Notes under the pieces: generated by a model
What the model was told of the DNA's origin: nothing
Database searches by the model: none
Seen by the model: the letters and a program-made list of their open reading frames with translations, nothing else
Shown: positions 1 through 8,049 of the stretch, piece by piece
Numbering within the stretch: the stretch's first letter is position 1
Layout: each line of letters starts with the position of its first letter
DNA from: JBKHYG01 sp046565595
Lineage (GTDB): Bacteria > Actinomycetota > AC-67
Direction: 5' to 3'
Assembly: GCA_046565595.1 (NCBI GenBank)
Contig: JBKHYG010000134.1
Coordinates: 1-25,943 of the forward strand
DNA length: 25,943 bases
Translations under genes and position numbers: made by a program

Positions 1-737
1 ACGACCTCTGGATGTTCACGGATCTCGTCCGGGGTCCCTTCGGCCAGCAGCTTGCCGAAGTTCAAGCAGTAGACCTGATCGCAGACACGCACGACGAGCG
101 GAACATGGTGTTCGATCATCAGGACCGTCAGGTTGAGTTCGGCCCGCAACTTCAGTAGCAGGTCTCCGAACTGATGAGCCTCTTCAGGACTCATGCCTGA
201 GGTCGGCTCGTCGAGCATCAGGAAATCTGGATCGCCCGAAAGGACCACCGCGATCTCGGTCAGCTTCTGCAGACCGTACGGCAGCTTGTTGACCCGATCG
301 TCTCGATACTCGAGCAAGCCCATGAAGTGGAGGATCTCGAGCGCGTTCGCCTTCAGTACGCGTTCCTCACGGAAGGTGCTCGGCAGCCCTAGCAGACCGG
401 CGACGGGCGAATAGTTGGCCTTCAGATGCTGCCCGACGAGCATGTTCTCCATGACCGACAGGCTCTTGACCAGCCCGATGTTCTGGAAGGTACGACCGAT
501 GCCCATGGCGCAACGCCTGTGCGTTGGCATGCTCGTCATCTCGGTTCCCCGATACGAGACCGTGCCAGTGGTCGGCTCGTACACGCCCATGACGCAATTG
601 AAGAATGTCGTCTTGCCAGCACCGTTCGGTCCGATGAGACCAACGATCTCCCACTCGTCGACATCGATGTTCACATCAGCCAACGCTTGCAGGCCTCCGA
701 AGCGGATCGACAGGTCCCGAACGCTAAGGACGGACAC
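1..737 (-). CDS. livG: Branched-chain amino acid ABC transporter ATP-binding protein LivG (3' end outside window)
   Basis: This is the cytoplasmic ATPase of a LivFGHMK-type importer. About 245 residues are visible and the C-terminus lies beyond the left edge. Visible motifs are the Walker A GPNGAGKTT near residue 35, the family-typical GIGRTFQN, a signature-like region around LPYGLQKLTEIA, Walker B FLMLDEPTSGMSP, and the switch histidine in MIEHHV. The GTG at 737 is chosen because AGGAGG lies 5 nt upstream (743-748) and the family N-terminus begins there. The start overlaps the end of livM by 14 nt, so translation is probably coupled. LivF would be expected just beyond the window. The transported substrate cannot be read from the ATPase. 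Confidence 0.93.
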   Translation of the reverse strand, partial: MSVLSVRDLSIRFGGLQALADVNIDVDEWEIVGLIGPNGAGKTTFFNCVMGVYEPTTGTVSYRGTEMTSMPTHRRCAMGIGRTFQNIGLVKSLSVMENMLVGQHLKANYSPVAGLLGLPSTFREERVLKANALEILHFMGLLEYRDDRVNKLPYGLQKLTEIAVVLSGDPDFLMLDEPTSGMSPEEAHQFGDLLLKLRAELNLTVLMIEHHVPLVVRVCDQVYCLNFGKLLAEGTPDEIREHPEV

Positions 738-1791
738 CGGCGCCTCCTGAACCCAAGCCTGAATCGTCATGTTTGAACGAGAACGGTTTGCCGTTCAGCC
801 ACTCGGTGATGGGTCGCAGCTGTTCGCCGATGCCGCCCGGGAACTGGATCAGCGTTAGTAGCAGCAGCACAGGTCCGATGATCAGCACCCAGATCTGCAG
901 GCTGTTGAAGGCCAAGGGGAAGATCGCGAAGAACGCCGATCCGATGAATATCCCAGCCCTAGATTGGAGTCCTCCGACGGCGGTCATCAGCACGAAGGTG
1001 AGCGCCAGCTGGAAGTTGAAGGTCACCGAGACCACGAAGGTCGACCAGTGGGCGAACAACGCACCAGCCAGACCTGCCAACGCGCCAGACAGCACGAAGG
1101 CGAACAGCTTGTAGTAGACGGTGTTGATCCCGACGCTCTGTGCCGCGATCTCGTTGTCTCGCAGTGCGAGGATCGCTCGGCCCGCCTTGGACCGGATGAG
1201 GCGCCAGTCCACGAACAGCGCCAGCCCTACGAAGGCCATGCACAGGTAGGCGTAAGCCCGATCGCCTCCGAAGCCGGTGGGACGCGGCGCCGGCGACCCG
1301 GCACCACCACCGGTCAGTGCCGGGATCCCGAAGATCACACGCTCAGCGATCTCCCCGTAGGCGAGCGTGATCAGGGCGAGATATAGCCCCTGGAGGCGCA
1401 GAGCGACCAACCCCAACAGGATGGCCGCAACCGCGCCCGTCGCCGCAGAGGCGATCACGGCTACACCGAAGGGCATACCTACCTTGGATACGAACAGGGC
1501 ACTCGTGAAGGCGCCCACACCGACGAAGGCCTGATGTCCAAGCGACACCTGCCCGGCGTAGCCGATCAGGATGTTGACGCTCAAGCCCACCAGTACATAG
1601 ATCATGCCGAGGGCCACCCAGTCGGCCCGGATGATCGAGTTCGGCAGGTTCGGCAGGACCATGACGACCAGCGTCGCTATCCCCACCCATGCGATGCGGC
1701 GGATCATCCAACCGCGTGCATCCGGCTTGCCTTCCTGAAGGAGCGCGAGGAGGTTACCGTCGTGTGCGGGATCGATCTGAACCGTAGCCAC
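724..1791 (-). CDS. livM: Branched-chain amino acid ABC transporter permease LivM
   Basis: This is the second membrane permease of the importer, 355 residues, with many hydrophobic helices. It carries the LivM signature GYAGQVSLGHQAFVGVGAF. The reading frame stays open far upstream, but that part is the shadow of livH. The GTG at 1791 is preferred because it directly overlaps the livH stop (TAGTG) and has GGAGG 4 nt upstream (1796-1800). The first roughly 30 residues are polar and cytoplasmic, followed by the first helix at RRIAWVGIATLVVMVLP. The polar C-terminal tail overlaps the start of livG. It should pair with LivH to form the translocation channel. Confidence 0.92.
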   Translation of the reverse strand: MATVQIDPAHDGNLLALLQEGKPDARGWMIRRIAWVGIATLVVMVLPNLPNSIIRADWVALGMIYVLVGLSVNILIGYAGQVSLGHQAFVGVGAFTSALFVSKVGMPFGVAVIASAATGAVAAILLGLVALRLQGLYLALITLAYGEIAERVIFGIPALTGGGAGSPAPRPTGFGGDRAYAYLCMAFVGLALFVDWRLIRSKAGRAILALRDNEIAAQSVGINTVYYKLFAFVLSGALAGLAGALFAHWSTFVVSVTFNFQLALTFVLMTAVGGLQSRAGIFIGSAFFAIFPLAFNSLQIWVLIIGPVLLLLTLIQFPGGIGEQLRPITEWLNGKPFSFKHDDSGLGSGGAGVRP

Positions 1792-2672
1792 TACGCCTCC
1801 GTCCCGAGAAGTCCCTTGGGCCTCACATACAGCACGACCAGAAGCAGCACGAAGATCGCCAGATCGGGGATCCCGGGGATCCCGAGGTTCTCGAGGTACT
1901 GCGAATCGAAGTAACTGGCCAGCTGTTTGACGACGCCGATCAGCAGTCCTCCAACGAACGCACCGTTGAGGCTGGTGATGCCACCTATCACGGCAGCGGT
2001 GAATCCCAGGAGCAGGAAGTTGACGGTCATGAACCCGGCGGTGAAGGTCGTGTCCGGAGCCTGTAACAGGCCTCCGATGCCGCCCAGGATCGCCGCGAAG
2101 GTCCAGATGAACGCGCTCATCTTCTTCGTGCCGATACCAACCAACTCGGTTGCGACCGGTTCCTGGCTCGTCGCGAGCACGGCCAGGCCGAGGTCGGTCT
2201 TGTTGAAGAAGTAGTTCAACGCGGCGGCCAAGCCTCCGAAGATCGCGATCGATGTGAACTGCTGGAAGGTGATGTTGATGCCGAACAGTTGGATGACGGT
2301 GCCTTCCGCGATCGGCTCGATCTGATGGATCTCGGTTCCGAACAGTTTCAGCTCGAGGGCGATGGCGAGCAGGGCGAACCCGGCCGTAGCGACCAGCAGT
2401 GTGACGCGCGGGGCGTTGAACAGCGGGCGCACCACGAGCCTCTCGAATACGAATCCCACCCCGCCCGTCCCGATCAAGGCCAGCACCCACGCGACCATGT
2501 ACGGCAAGCCGAGATCCTCGCGGAACCACAGCAAGAAGAAGGCCGCGATGGTTCCGAACTCCGCTGCCGCGAAGTTGAAGACCTTGGCACCCTTGTAGGT
2601 CAGCACGATCCCAAGGGCCAGAAGGCCGATGACCGCGCCTTGGATGATCCCAAGGATGATGAAGGTGAGCAA
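1791..2672 (-). CDS. livH: Branched-chain amino acid ABC transporter permease LivH
   Basis: This is the first permease of the importer, 293 residues, strongly hydrophobic from the N-terminus. The start MLTFIILGIIQGAVIGLLALGIVLTYK and the motif KVFNFAAAEFGTIAAF are typical of LivH. It begins with a rare TTG at 2672, supported by GGGGAGG six bases upstream and by alignment with family N-termini. The stop overlaps the GTG of livM by one base. It lies 46 bp downstream of livK in the same orientation. It acts in the cytoplasmic membrane with LivM. Confidence 0.93.
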   Translation of the reverse strand: MLTFIILGIIQGAVIGLLALGIVLTYKGAKVFNFAAAEFGTIAAFFLLWFREDLGLPYMVAWVLALIGTGGVGFVFERLVVRPLFNAPRVTLLVATAGFALLAIALELKLFGTEIHQIEPIAEGTVIQLFGINITFQQFTSIAIFGGLAAALNYFFNKTDLGLAVLATSQEPVATELVGIGTKKMSAFIWTFAAILGGIGGLLQAPDTTFTAGFMTVNFLLLGFTAAVIGGITSLNGAFVGGLLIGVVKQLASYFDSQYLENLGIPGIPDLAIFVLLLVVLYVRPKGLLGTEA

Positions 2673-2718
2673 GCCTGTCCTCCCCGGGAGGCTCCCTATC
2701 GTCCGAGTTGGAAGGAGT
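2673..2718 (-). other. livK-livH intercistronic segment with inverted repeat over the livH ribosome site
   Basis: CCTCCC (2679-2684) and GGGAGG (2686-2691) form an inverted repeat around one base. The same GGGAGG overlaps a second short repeat, GGGAG-G-CTCCC (2686-2696). On the mRNA, the livH Shine-Dalgarno GGGGAGG lies in this repeat, so it could be partly occluded. Binding proteins are usually needed in excess over permeases, so this may tune the ratio. That role is inference, and the stems are short. Confidence 0.35.
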
Positions 2719-4212
2719 CTAGAAGGAAGAGTACAAGCCGGGGTAGTCCGGGTGGGTTATCCACTGCGCACCCGTCTGAGAGTTCACCCCGTCGCCCTTG
2801 ATGTCGCAACCGCCGAGCAACACATTGGTGTCCCTAGCTCCGAAGGGGTTGCCAGGCGAGTACTGAAGGGTCGGGAACAGGTTCGACTTCATAGAGAAGG
2901 ATCGTCCGGTCGAGATGAACGACTCGCGCGACACATCCGGACCCGCAGCCTTGAACATCTGGTGGATCGTCCTCATGATCCCCCAGAGCGCATAGAGCAG
3001 GTCGCCGTTCTTGCGGTTGTTTACCGAGGGCGCGAGTTCTTTGGCAGCTCGCGCGAACTCGGGGTCCTTGCCTTCAACGAGATTCTTCCAGCCCGGCCAC
3101 GGACTGAAGAAGATCGCGCCCTCCATGCCCGGGTTGCTTCCCTTGCATGCCGTGTCGATCATCGCGTTCACATTGTTGGTGATGGCGATGCCTGACCACT
3201 TCGGCTTGTAACCGTTCTTGTCGGCGTTGATGACCAGGTTCGTGGTGAACAGCGGCGCGGTGATCGGAACCGCGATGTCGACTCCCTGCTGTTGCAGTTG
3301 CGAAGCCACGGTCTGCGCCTCGTTGGAGTTGCCCTCCTTCACGACGCTGAAGGCCTTGTACTCCCAATCAGCGGCGAGGACCGCAGCCTTCAAGGCCTCA
3401 TCGGCATCGTTGAAGTTCGGCGTGTTAGGCCGGATGAAACCGACCTTGATCTTCCCGTTGCCTCCATTCAGCGAACCGTACTTGTCGAGACTCTTCTTCG
3501 CGTGGACCCTCTTCAGCAGCTGAACCAGCGGCGCCATCTGTGCCTGATAGGTCATAGAGACAGCGAGGTAGTTGCTGCGGCTGTTCAATCCGGATTCCTG
3601 AACCCCGGGCGAGAGGTAGGGGATCTTGCGCGGTTCGGCGTAGCCCGCGCACGCGTTGATCTGATCGGTACCAGCGCCCCCGATCAACAGGAACGCCTTC
3701 TGGTCCTCGGCCATCTTCTTGCAGACCGCGACCGCGGTCGTTGGCGAGTACTCGTCGTTGCGGAAGACGACCTTGACATCGCGGCCCAGGACCTTCTGTC
3801 CCTTCTTGGCGAGCCAGCGCCAATAGAGGTCGGCGCCCTTCTCGAAGACGACGGATTCGATCGGAGCGGCACCGGTGGTGGGAGCATGGATGCCGATGGT
3901 GATGGTCGTGTCGGTGATACCGGTCTTGTCGCCTCCGCCCGCCGGGACCTCCGGCTGTCCGGGAGTGGTCGGATCGTCGCCAGGGTTGGGGCCGGTGGTG
4001 GGGATCCCGGTGATCGGGTCGGTCCCCGGGTTAAACGGGACGCCCGTCTCCGGATCGACCACGGCCCCGGTCTCGGGGTCAACGACCGCGCCTGGCGGAA
4101 CCTGGCCGCCGAAACTTCCGCCGGCATTGACTCCCGGCTTCTGTCCGCAGGCCGAGATGATGAGGGCTAGGGCGATGACCGCCCCTGACAGTCGAGCCGC
4201 TCGATGGTTCAT
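2719..4212 (-). CDS. livK: Branched-chain amino acid ABC transporter substrate-binding lipoprotein (LivK-like)
   Basis: This is the extracytoplasmic substrate-binding protein, 497 residues. A lipoprotein signal peptide ends in the lipobox ISAC with Cys22 as the lipidation site. Residues 23-96 form a long Pro/Gly/Asp linker with repeats around DPETG and DPITG. A periplasmic-binding type I domain follows from about residue 97 (TGITDTTITIGIHAPTTG). The family is usually 380-430 residues, and the linker accounts for the excess. The ATG at 4212 has a GGGGAG ribosome site about 8 nt upstream. It is the first gene of livKHMG. The ligand may be an amino acid, but related proteins bind amides, urea or aromatic acids, so specificity is open. 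Confidence 0.9.
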   Translation of the reverse strand: MNHRAARLSGAVIALALIISACGQKPGVNAGGSFGGQVPPGAVVDPETGAVVDPETGVPFNPGTDPITGIPTTGPNPGDDPTTPGQPEVPAGGGDKTGITDTTITIGIHAPTTGAAPIESVVFEKGADLYWRWLAKKGQKVLGRDVKVVFRNDEYSPTTAVAVCKKMAEDQKAFLLIGGAGTDQINACAGYAEPRKIPYLSPGVQESGLNSRSNYLAVSMTYQAQMAPLVQLLKRVHAKKSLDKYGSLNGGNGKIKVGFIRPNTPNFNDADEALKAAVLAADWEYKAFSVVKEGNSNEAQTVASQLQQQGVDIAVPITAPLFTTNLVINADKNGYKPKWSGIAITNNVNAMIDTACKGSNPGMEGAIFFSPWPGWKNLVEGKDPEFARAAKELAPSVNNRKNGDLLYALWGIMRTIHQMFKAAGPDVSRESFISTGRSFSMKSNLFPTLQYSPGNPFGARDTNVLLGGCDIKGDGVNSQTGAQWITHPDYPGLYSSF

Positions 4213-4266
4213 GTAGACCGCTCCCCTGGTCGTCCGGCTGGTGTGCCATGCGTACTCACCCCGCTG

Positions 4267-4272
4267 AGTTTA
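4267..4272 (-). promoter_or_regulatory. Possible -10 box for livK operon
   Basis: TAAACT on the minus strand lies in the 92-bp gap between the DNRLRE-like gene and livK. It would give a leader of roughly 50 nt that contains the livK ribosome site. No convincing -35 is visible, so the call is weak. Confidence 0.3.
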
Positions 4273-4304
4273 CGGAGTGCGACGCGCGGATGCCCGGCCT
4301 GGAG

Positions 4305-5567
4305 TTACGAGCCGCCCAGGCGGCGCTGACGGAGCATCATCGCCACGCGTGACCCAGCGATCGGCACCGCCCCCGCTGCCAGAGGATCGTTTCCGATGGC
4401 TCCCAAGAGGGCCCCGATGCCTAGGAGGCCTAGCGGGAAGGCCAGGAAGACCCAGGCTGGAGTCCTAGCTTCTCCTCCTGGCGCTGCGACCGGGGGAAGG
4501 AATGTGGTCGGCGGCGGCGCCGGCGGCGGAGGTTGCACGATCGGGAAAGGTACCGGCTGAGGTTGCGGCACGAAGATCGGGTCGCCTGGCCTCTCGATGA
4601 TCACCGTTCCGCCATCGTCCTCCTCTTCGGGAGGCTTCGCGCTGAAGGATGTGGTGGCGAAACCCGCATCCTTGGGCTTCACATATTCGTTGGGCGGCAG
4701 GTCGGGGTCTGGTAGGGGCACCGGGACCGGAACCGGCACGCCAGGCGTGGTTGCGACGAGTGTGAGCGGCTGTCCGTGCAGCTCGACCATCCATGTGTTG
4801 ATCGGGCCTTCAGCGACGCCGATCAAGGCAACGCCTTCGTTGGCGACCGGGTCGTCCGCCCAGGCTTGGGCGACGCTGGTCAGATCCCACTCGATCGCAC
4901 TGAGGTCGGTGGTCATCTGACCGCGGATGCGACCCTTGCCGCAGTTGAACTGCGGCTCGTTGCGCTGAGATGTCATGTTGATGTCGGTGCTCTGGTTCTC
5001 GAGCTCGGGTCGCTGGAAGGTGAACGCGTAGGGAGCGTCACCTTCAGCCGGCCCCCATGGCTCGGTCATGGGGCAAGCATCGATACGCGCGAACTGCTCG
5101 AAGAAGGTCGCGGGAACCTTCCCAGTCGCGTCGAGGTGCTGCTGGGTGTGCTCCTGGGTCGGCAGAGAGATGTTGAGACGAAGCACCATCGACTCGATGA
5201 GTGAGTCCGGCGGGATCGACGAGAGGTCGAGCTTCGCATACGCCCTCATGTCGCTGGCGCCGTTGATGACCGAGACGCCCAGATGCCCGTATGTGATCGG
5301 AGCGAAGGTGCCAGGAGGAACCGGCGCCAATCCGCGAGGCCCGCCGTCAGACAGGATGAAGGCCTGGCATGCACCGAGGACCGGGTCCTTGGCGCAGAAG
5401 GTGTACTTCTGGTTGGACGACCAGAACCAGGCGGTCTGGGCGAGCGGCAGGTCTACGGTGGCCGCGTTGGCCGAGGTGAGCGGAACCGCGAACATGCCGC
5501 TCAGCAACGCAGCGGCAACCAGTGCCGCGCGGGCGCGCTTCGGTGTGGTCTTCACTTCTGGCTGCAT
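4305..5567 (-). CDS. Secreted membrane-anchored DNRLRE-like protein with proline-rich stalk
   Basis: This is a protein of about 420 residues. It has an N-terminal signal peptide (basic start, hydrophobic core, SANA cleavage near residue 35). A beta-rich extracellular region at about 40-285 resembles the DNRLRE family: AYAKLDLSSIPPDSLIESMVLRL early, and EWDLTSVAQAWADDPVANEGVALIG late. An acidic and proline-rich stalk follows at about 285-365. One C-terminal membrane helix (WVFLAFPLGLLGIGALLGAIG) and a basic cytoplasmic tail end the protein. No LPXTG motif is present. The ATG at 5567 gives a clean signal peptide; a GTG immediately before it (5570) sits at better distance from AGAAGGG and may be the real start. 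DNRLRE modules occur in cell-surface proteins, and the exact role here is unknown. Confidence 0.75.
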   Translation of the reverse strand: MQPEVKTTPKRARAALVAAALLSGMFAVPLTSANAATVDLPLAQTAWFWSSNQKYTFCAKDPVLGACQAFILSDGGPRGLAPVPPGTFAPITYGHLGVSVINGASDMRAYAKLDLSSIPPDSLIESMVLRLNISLPTQEHTQQHLDATGKVPATFFEQFARIDACPMTEPWGPAEGDAPYAFTFQRPELENQSTDINMTSQRNEPQFNCGKGRIRGQMTTDLSAIEWDLTSVAQAWADDPVANEGVALIGVAEGPINTWMVELHGQPLTLVATTPGVPVPVPVPLPDPDLPPNEYVKPKDAGFATTSFSAKPPEEEDDGGTVIIERPGDPIFVPQPQPVPFPIVQPPPPAPPPTTFLPPVAAPGGEARTPAWVFLAFPLGLLGIGALLGAIGNDPLAAGAVPIAGSRVAMMLRQRRLGGS

Positions 5568-5594
5568 CACTGTCCGAACCCTTCTCTTGGTTCG

Positions 5595-5634
5595 ATTGTA
5601 CGCGGTAGATATACCCATGGCGAGGGTCTGGCAA
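5595..5634 (-). promoter_or_regulatory. Candidate promoter of the DNRLRE-like gene
   Basis: On the minus strand, TACAAT (5600-5595) is a good -10 box about 25 nt before the start and would include AGAAGGG in a short leader. An alternative pair is TTGCCA (5634-5629) with TATATC (5613-5608) at a short 15-bp spacing. The rest of the 133-bp gap to the NUDIX gene holds two small inverted repeats: CCGACC-CTTC-GGTCGG at 5670-5685, a possible weak terminator for the NUDIX gene, and AACCG/CGGTT at 5650-5665. Confidence 0.4.
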
Positions 5635-5700
5635 CAGTTAGAACGAACCAACCGGACGAACGGTTCCACCCGACCCTTCGGTCGGACCCTTGTGCCCGCC

Positions 5701-6321
5701 TCATCCTTGACCGTCCAAGATGTCCAGGAAACGCGCCAACATGAACGCGGTGAAGCCCCAGACCCTCACATCTCCCACCTCGAATAGGGGCATCTTGAAG
5801 CGGACGCCCTCACGCTCCCGTTCCTCGACGCTGCGCGCGTCCCTCAGCTCGTCGAGCGAGATCTCATAGACCGCGGCGATCTCGCGGTGGTTGGGGCTCC
5901 AACGCTCGGGGGGATCGATCGAGGCCGCGTAGCAAGCCACGATGAATGTTGAACCGAGCGTCGGAACGGTTCCAACGAGTCCGAGGTTCTGGATGGCAGC
6001 CCGGTCGAGACCAAGCTCTTCTTCGGTCTCTCGGGCAGCGGTTTCGAACAGGTCTCGATCATCATCTTCGCGAGACCCACCTGGGAATGCGACCTGCCCG
6101 GCGTGCGTGGGCATGTCGTCGGGTCTGAGGGTCAACACCAGGTGAGGTCGTCGGTCTCTCTCGAATAGCGGCAGCAAGACGCTGGCTTCCTTCGCCTGCA
6201 TCGCGATGTCGGGATGGTCGATCTGGGCCAAGGCTTCGCGAACCGTGTCTGCGAGACTGGCATCCAAGGGACGATCGGTAGGCAGGAGCATCTCCCCTGA
6301 GAGTAACGGAGCCACTAGCAC
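5701..6321 (-). CDS. NUDIX hydrolase, CoA pyrophosphatase (NudL/YeaB-like)
   Basis: This is a predicted cytoplasmic NUDIX enzyme of about 206 residues. It carries the family-specific lead HAGQVAFPGG followed by the NUDIX box GGSREDDDRDLFETAARETEEELGL, whose REtEEE glutamates bind divalent metal. The upstream LVLTLRPDDMPTHAGQ region matches the CoA-pyrophosphatase subgroup, which cleaves CoA and its derivatives to 3',5'-ADP and phosphopantetheine. The substrate is inferred from the subgroup. The start is ambiguous. GTG at 6321 has a -10-like TAGAGA exactly 6 bp upstream, while GTG at 6315 has GGGGAG 5 nt upstream. It is divergent from the ABC exporter genes with only about 22-28 bp between starts. 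Confidence 0.85.
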   Translation of the reverse strand: MLVAPLLSGEMLLPTDRPLDASLADTVREALAQIDHPDIAMQAKEASVLLPLFERDRRPHLVLTLRPDDMPTHAGQVAFPGGSREDDDRDLFETAARETEEELGLDRAAIQNLGLVGTVPTLGSTFIVACYAASIDPPERWSPNHREIAAVYEISLDELRDARSVEEREREGVRFKMPLFEVGDVRVWGFTAFMLARFLDILDGQG

Positions 6322-6331
6322 TCCCCATCTC

Positions 6332-6337
6332 TAGGAT
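6332..6337 (+). promoter_or_regulatory. -10 box (TAGGAT) of a leaderless transcript for the ABC ATPase
   Basis: TAGGAT spans -12 to -7 relative to the GTG at 6344, so transcription would start at the start codon. The same CTAG core lies in the opposing -10-like sequence of the NUDIX gene. Several other genes in this window share the arrangement. Confidence 0.6.
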
Positions 6338-6343
6338 GGCGTC

Positions 6344-7243
6344 GTGCCACCCGCGATAGTCCTGCGTTCCCTCTCTAAGAGGTTCGGATCGGTGGTCGCG
6401 GTGGACGATCTCGATCTAGAGGTCGAGGCGGGCGCGGTCTTCGGGTTCCTCGGGCCGAACGGAGCGGGCAAGACCACCACGATCCGCATGATGATGGGCT
6501 TCATCACGCCGACCGCTGGAAGCGTCCGACTATTGGGACGCGAGATCTCTCGGGATCCTGGCGATGTCCTGGCGCGGATCGGATCGCTACCCGGAGAGTT
6601 CGGGCTGTGGCATGGCCTGAACGGACAGGAGGTCTTGGACTACCTAGCTGACCTCTGCCCGCGCCCTGCTGCTGATCAGCGCAGCCTCATCGACCTCTTC
6701 GAGCTCTCGCAACGAGACCTTGCCCGACCCGTCCGCTCTTATAGCCGCGGGATGCGCCAGAAGCTGGGGATCATCCAGGCCTTCCAGCATCGTCCGGACC
6801 TGGTCGTCCTGGACGAGCCCACCGAGGGCTTGGATCCGCTCATGCAGGACCTCTTCCTGGACCTCTTGCGGTCCTTCGCGTCCGCGGGTGGAACCGTCTT
6901 CATGTCGAGCCACATCCTGAGCGAGATCGAGGCGATCGCTGATCTGGTCGGCGTGATCAGGCAGGGCAGGCTGGTGAAGCTGGGGTCCCCGATCGATCTG
7001 GCCGGCGAGCACATCCATATCGCCCGGCTCGTGCTCCGCGATCCGAGCGCTGACCTGACCCGGCTGCGCGCGGTCGAGGGGCTCGATGCGTTCAGCCTCG
7101 ACGGCCCCTTGCTGCGGTTCCAGATCCGCGGTCCTATCGCGCCTGCACTGCAGGCGATCGCCGAACTGGATCTGCTGAGCTGCACGATCGAGCCGCCGAA
7201 ACTGAGCAACGCCTTCATCGACCTGTATCGAGGTGAGGGATGA
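6344..7243 (+). CDS. ABC-2 type transporter ATP-binding protein
   Basis: This is the cytoplasmic ATPase of an ABC exporter, 299 residues. Visible motifs are Walker A GPNGAGKTT at 37-45, a divergent signature YSRGMRQKLGI, Walker B LVVLDEPTEGLDP and the switch histidine in SSHILSEIE. The C-terminal 80 residues form the variable domain common in DrrA/CcmA-like ATPases. It starts with GTG and its stop overlaps the downstream permease ATG (ATGA), so the two are one operon. Substrate is unknown; relatives export drugs, lipids or peptides. Confidence 0.92.
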   Translation: MPPAIVLRSLSKRFGSVVAVDDLDLEVEAGAVFGFLGPNGAGKTTTIRMMMGFITPTAGSVRLLGREISRDPGDVLARIGSLPGEFGLWHGLNGQEVLDYLADLCPRPAADQRSLIDLFELSQRDLARPVRSYSRGMRQKLGIIQAFQHRPDLVVLDEPTEGLDPLMQDLFLDLLRSFASAGGTVFMSSHILSEIEAIADLVGVIRQGRLVKLGSPIDLAGEHIHIARLVLRDPSADLTRLRAVEGLDAFSLDGPLLRFQIRGPIAPALQAIAELDLLSCTIEPPKLSNAFIDLYRGEG

Positions 7244-8049
7244 ACGGCGTCGCGTTCCGACATGCCTTCGCACGCCGATGGAAGGCCGCGGTGTTGCTCG
7301 GCTTGGGGATGGGCGCGTTCCAATATGTGGTCCTGCTGACCAGTTCCAGCTTCTTCAGCGTCGGCGAGTCCGCGTTACCTTCGCTGATCGTGAGTCCGCC
7401 GCGAGCGATCAGAGCATTCCTCGGCGGCGCCACCAACCTGATCAGCCCCGACGGATGGATCGCTTCGGCGATGCTGCATCCGATCGCGCTCTCGCTCGCA
7501 TCCATCAGCGCACTGCTGGTTCCCGCCGCATCCGGCGTCAGTGAACTCGAGCGCGGCACGCTGGATCTGGTCCTGGCAAGACCGGTAGGACGCAAGCCCT
7601 ACCTAGCTGCACGCATCGGGGCCGGACTGTCGCTGATGGCGGTCGCGCACGCGCTCATGTTGGTCGGGATGCTGGTGGGCTGGGCGACGCTCGAAGGCGT
7701 CAAGGCTCTGACGCTCGAACAGATCCTGATCGCGTGGCTGGGCGCGACGGCGATCTTCTCTTTCTTCAGCGCGGCCGGGGCGTGGATCTTCGTGTCATCG
7801 GATCAACGCGGGCGCGCGATGGGCTGGACCGTCGCGCTGATCGTCGGTTCGTTCCTTGCGAATTTCCTGTCGCTGGCGTTCGACACGACAGAGTTCCTTG
7901 GGCCCATCACGCCCTTCCGCTATTTCCGCGTGCCGGTCTTACTTGACGGCGGCCCCTGGGTCCAGCATTACCTGGTGTTGGCAGGGGGCACGCTGGCATG
8001 TGCGATCGGGGCATTGTGGTCGTTCTCGAGGCGCGACCTGACGCGCTAG
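7240..8049 (+). CDS. ABC-2 type transporter permease
   Basis: This is the membrane subunit paired with the preceding ATPase, 269 residues with about six hydrophobic segments. The order is a cytoplasmic N-terminus, a first helix near residues 18-35, a loop, then five further helices. The motif SGVSELERGTLDLVLARPVGRKPYLAARI is the usual cytoplasmic coupling region of ABC-2 permeases. It overlaps the ATPase by 4 nt. It ends convergently with the SDR gene, sharing the tetranucleotide CTAG at 8046-8049 as stop on both strands. The exported compound is not evident. Confidence 0.88.
   Translation: MNGVAFRHAFARRWKAAVLLGLGMGAFQYVVLLTSSSFFSVGESALPSLIVSPPRAIRAFLGGATNLISPDGWIASAMLHPIALSLASISALLVPAASGVSELERGTLDLVLARPVGRKPYLAARIGAGLSLMAVAHALMLVGMLVGWATLEGVKALTLEQILIAWLGATAIFSFFSAAGAWIFVSSDQRGRAMGWTVALIVGSFLANFLSLAFDTTEFLGPITPFRYFRVPVLLDGGPWVQHYLVLAGGTLACAIGALWSFSRRDLTR

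Noticed and set aside
1792..2529. N-terminal extension of the livM frame making a 601-residue protein
   Set aside because: This part lies antiphase over livH, has an arginine-rich shadow composition and no membrane helices. The GTG at 1791 has a ribosome site and matches LivM length.
3292..4170. 292-residue plus-strand open frame
   Set aside because: It is antisense to livK, whose lipoprotein signal and binding domain are unmistakable.
4305..4440. LPXTG-type sortase signal at the end of the DNRLRE-like protein
   Set aside because: No LPxTG-like motif precedes the membrane helix, and the tail after it is much longer than a sorting signal.
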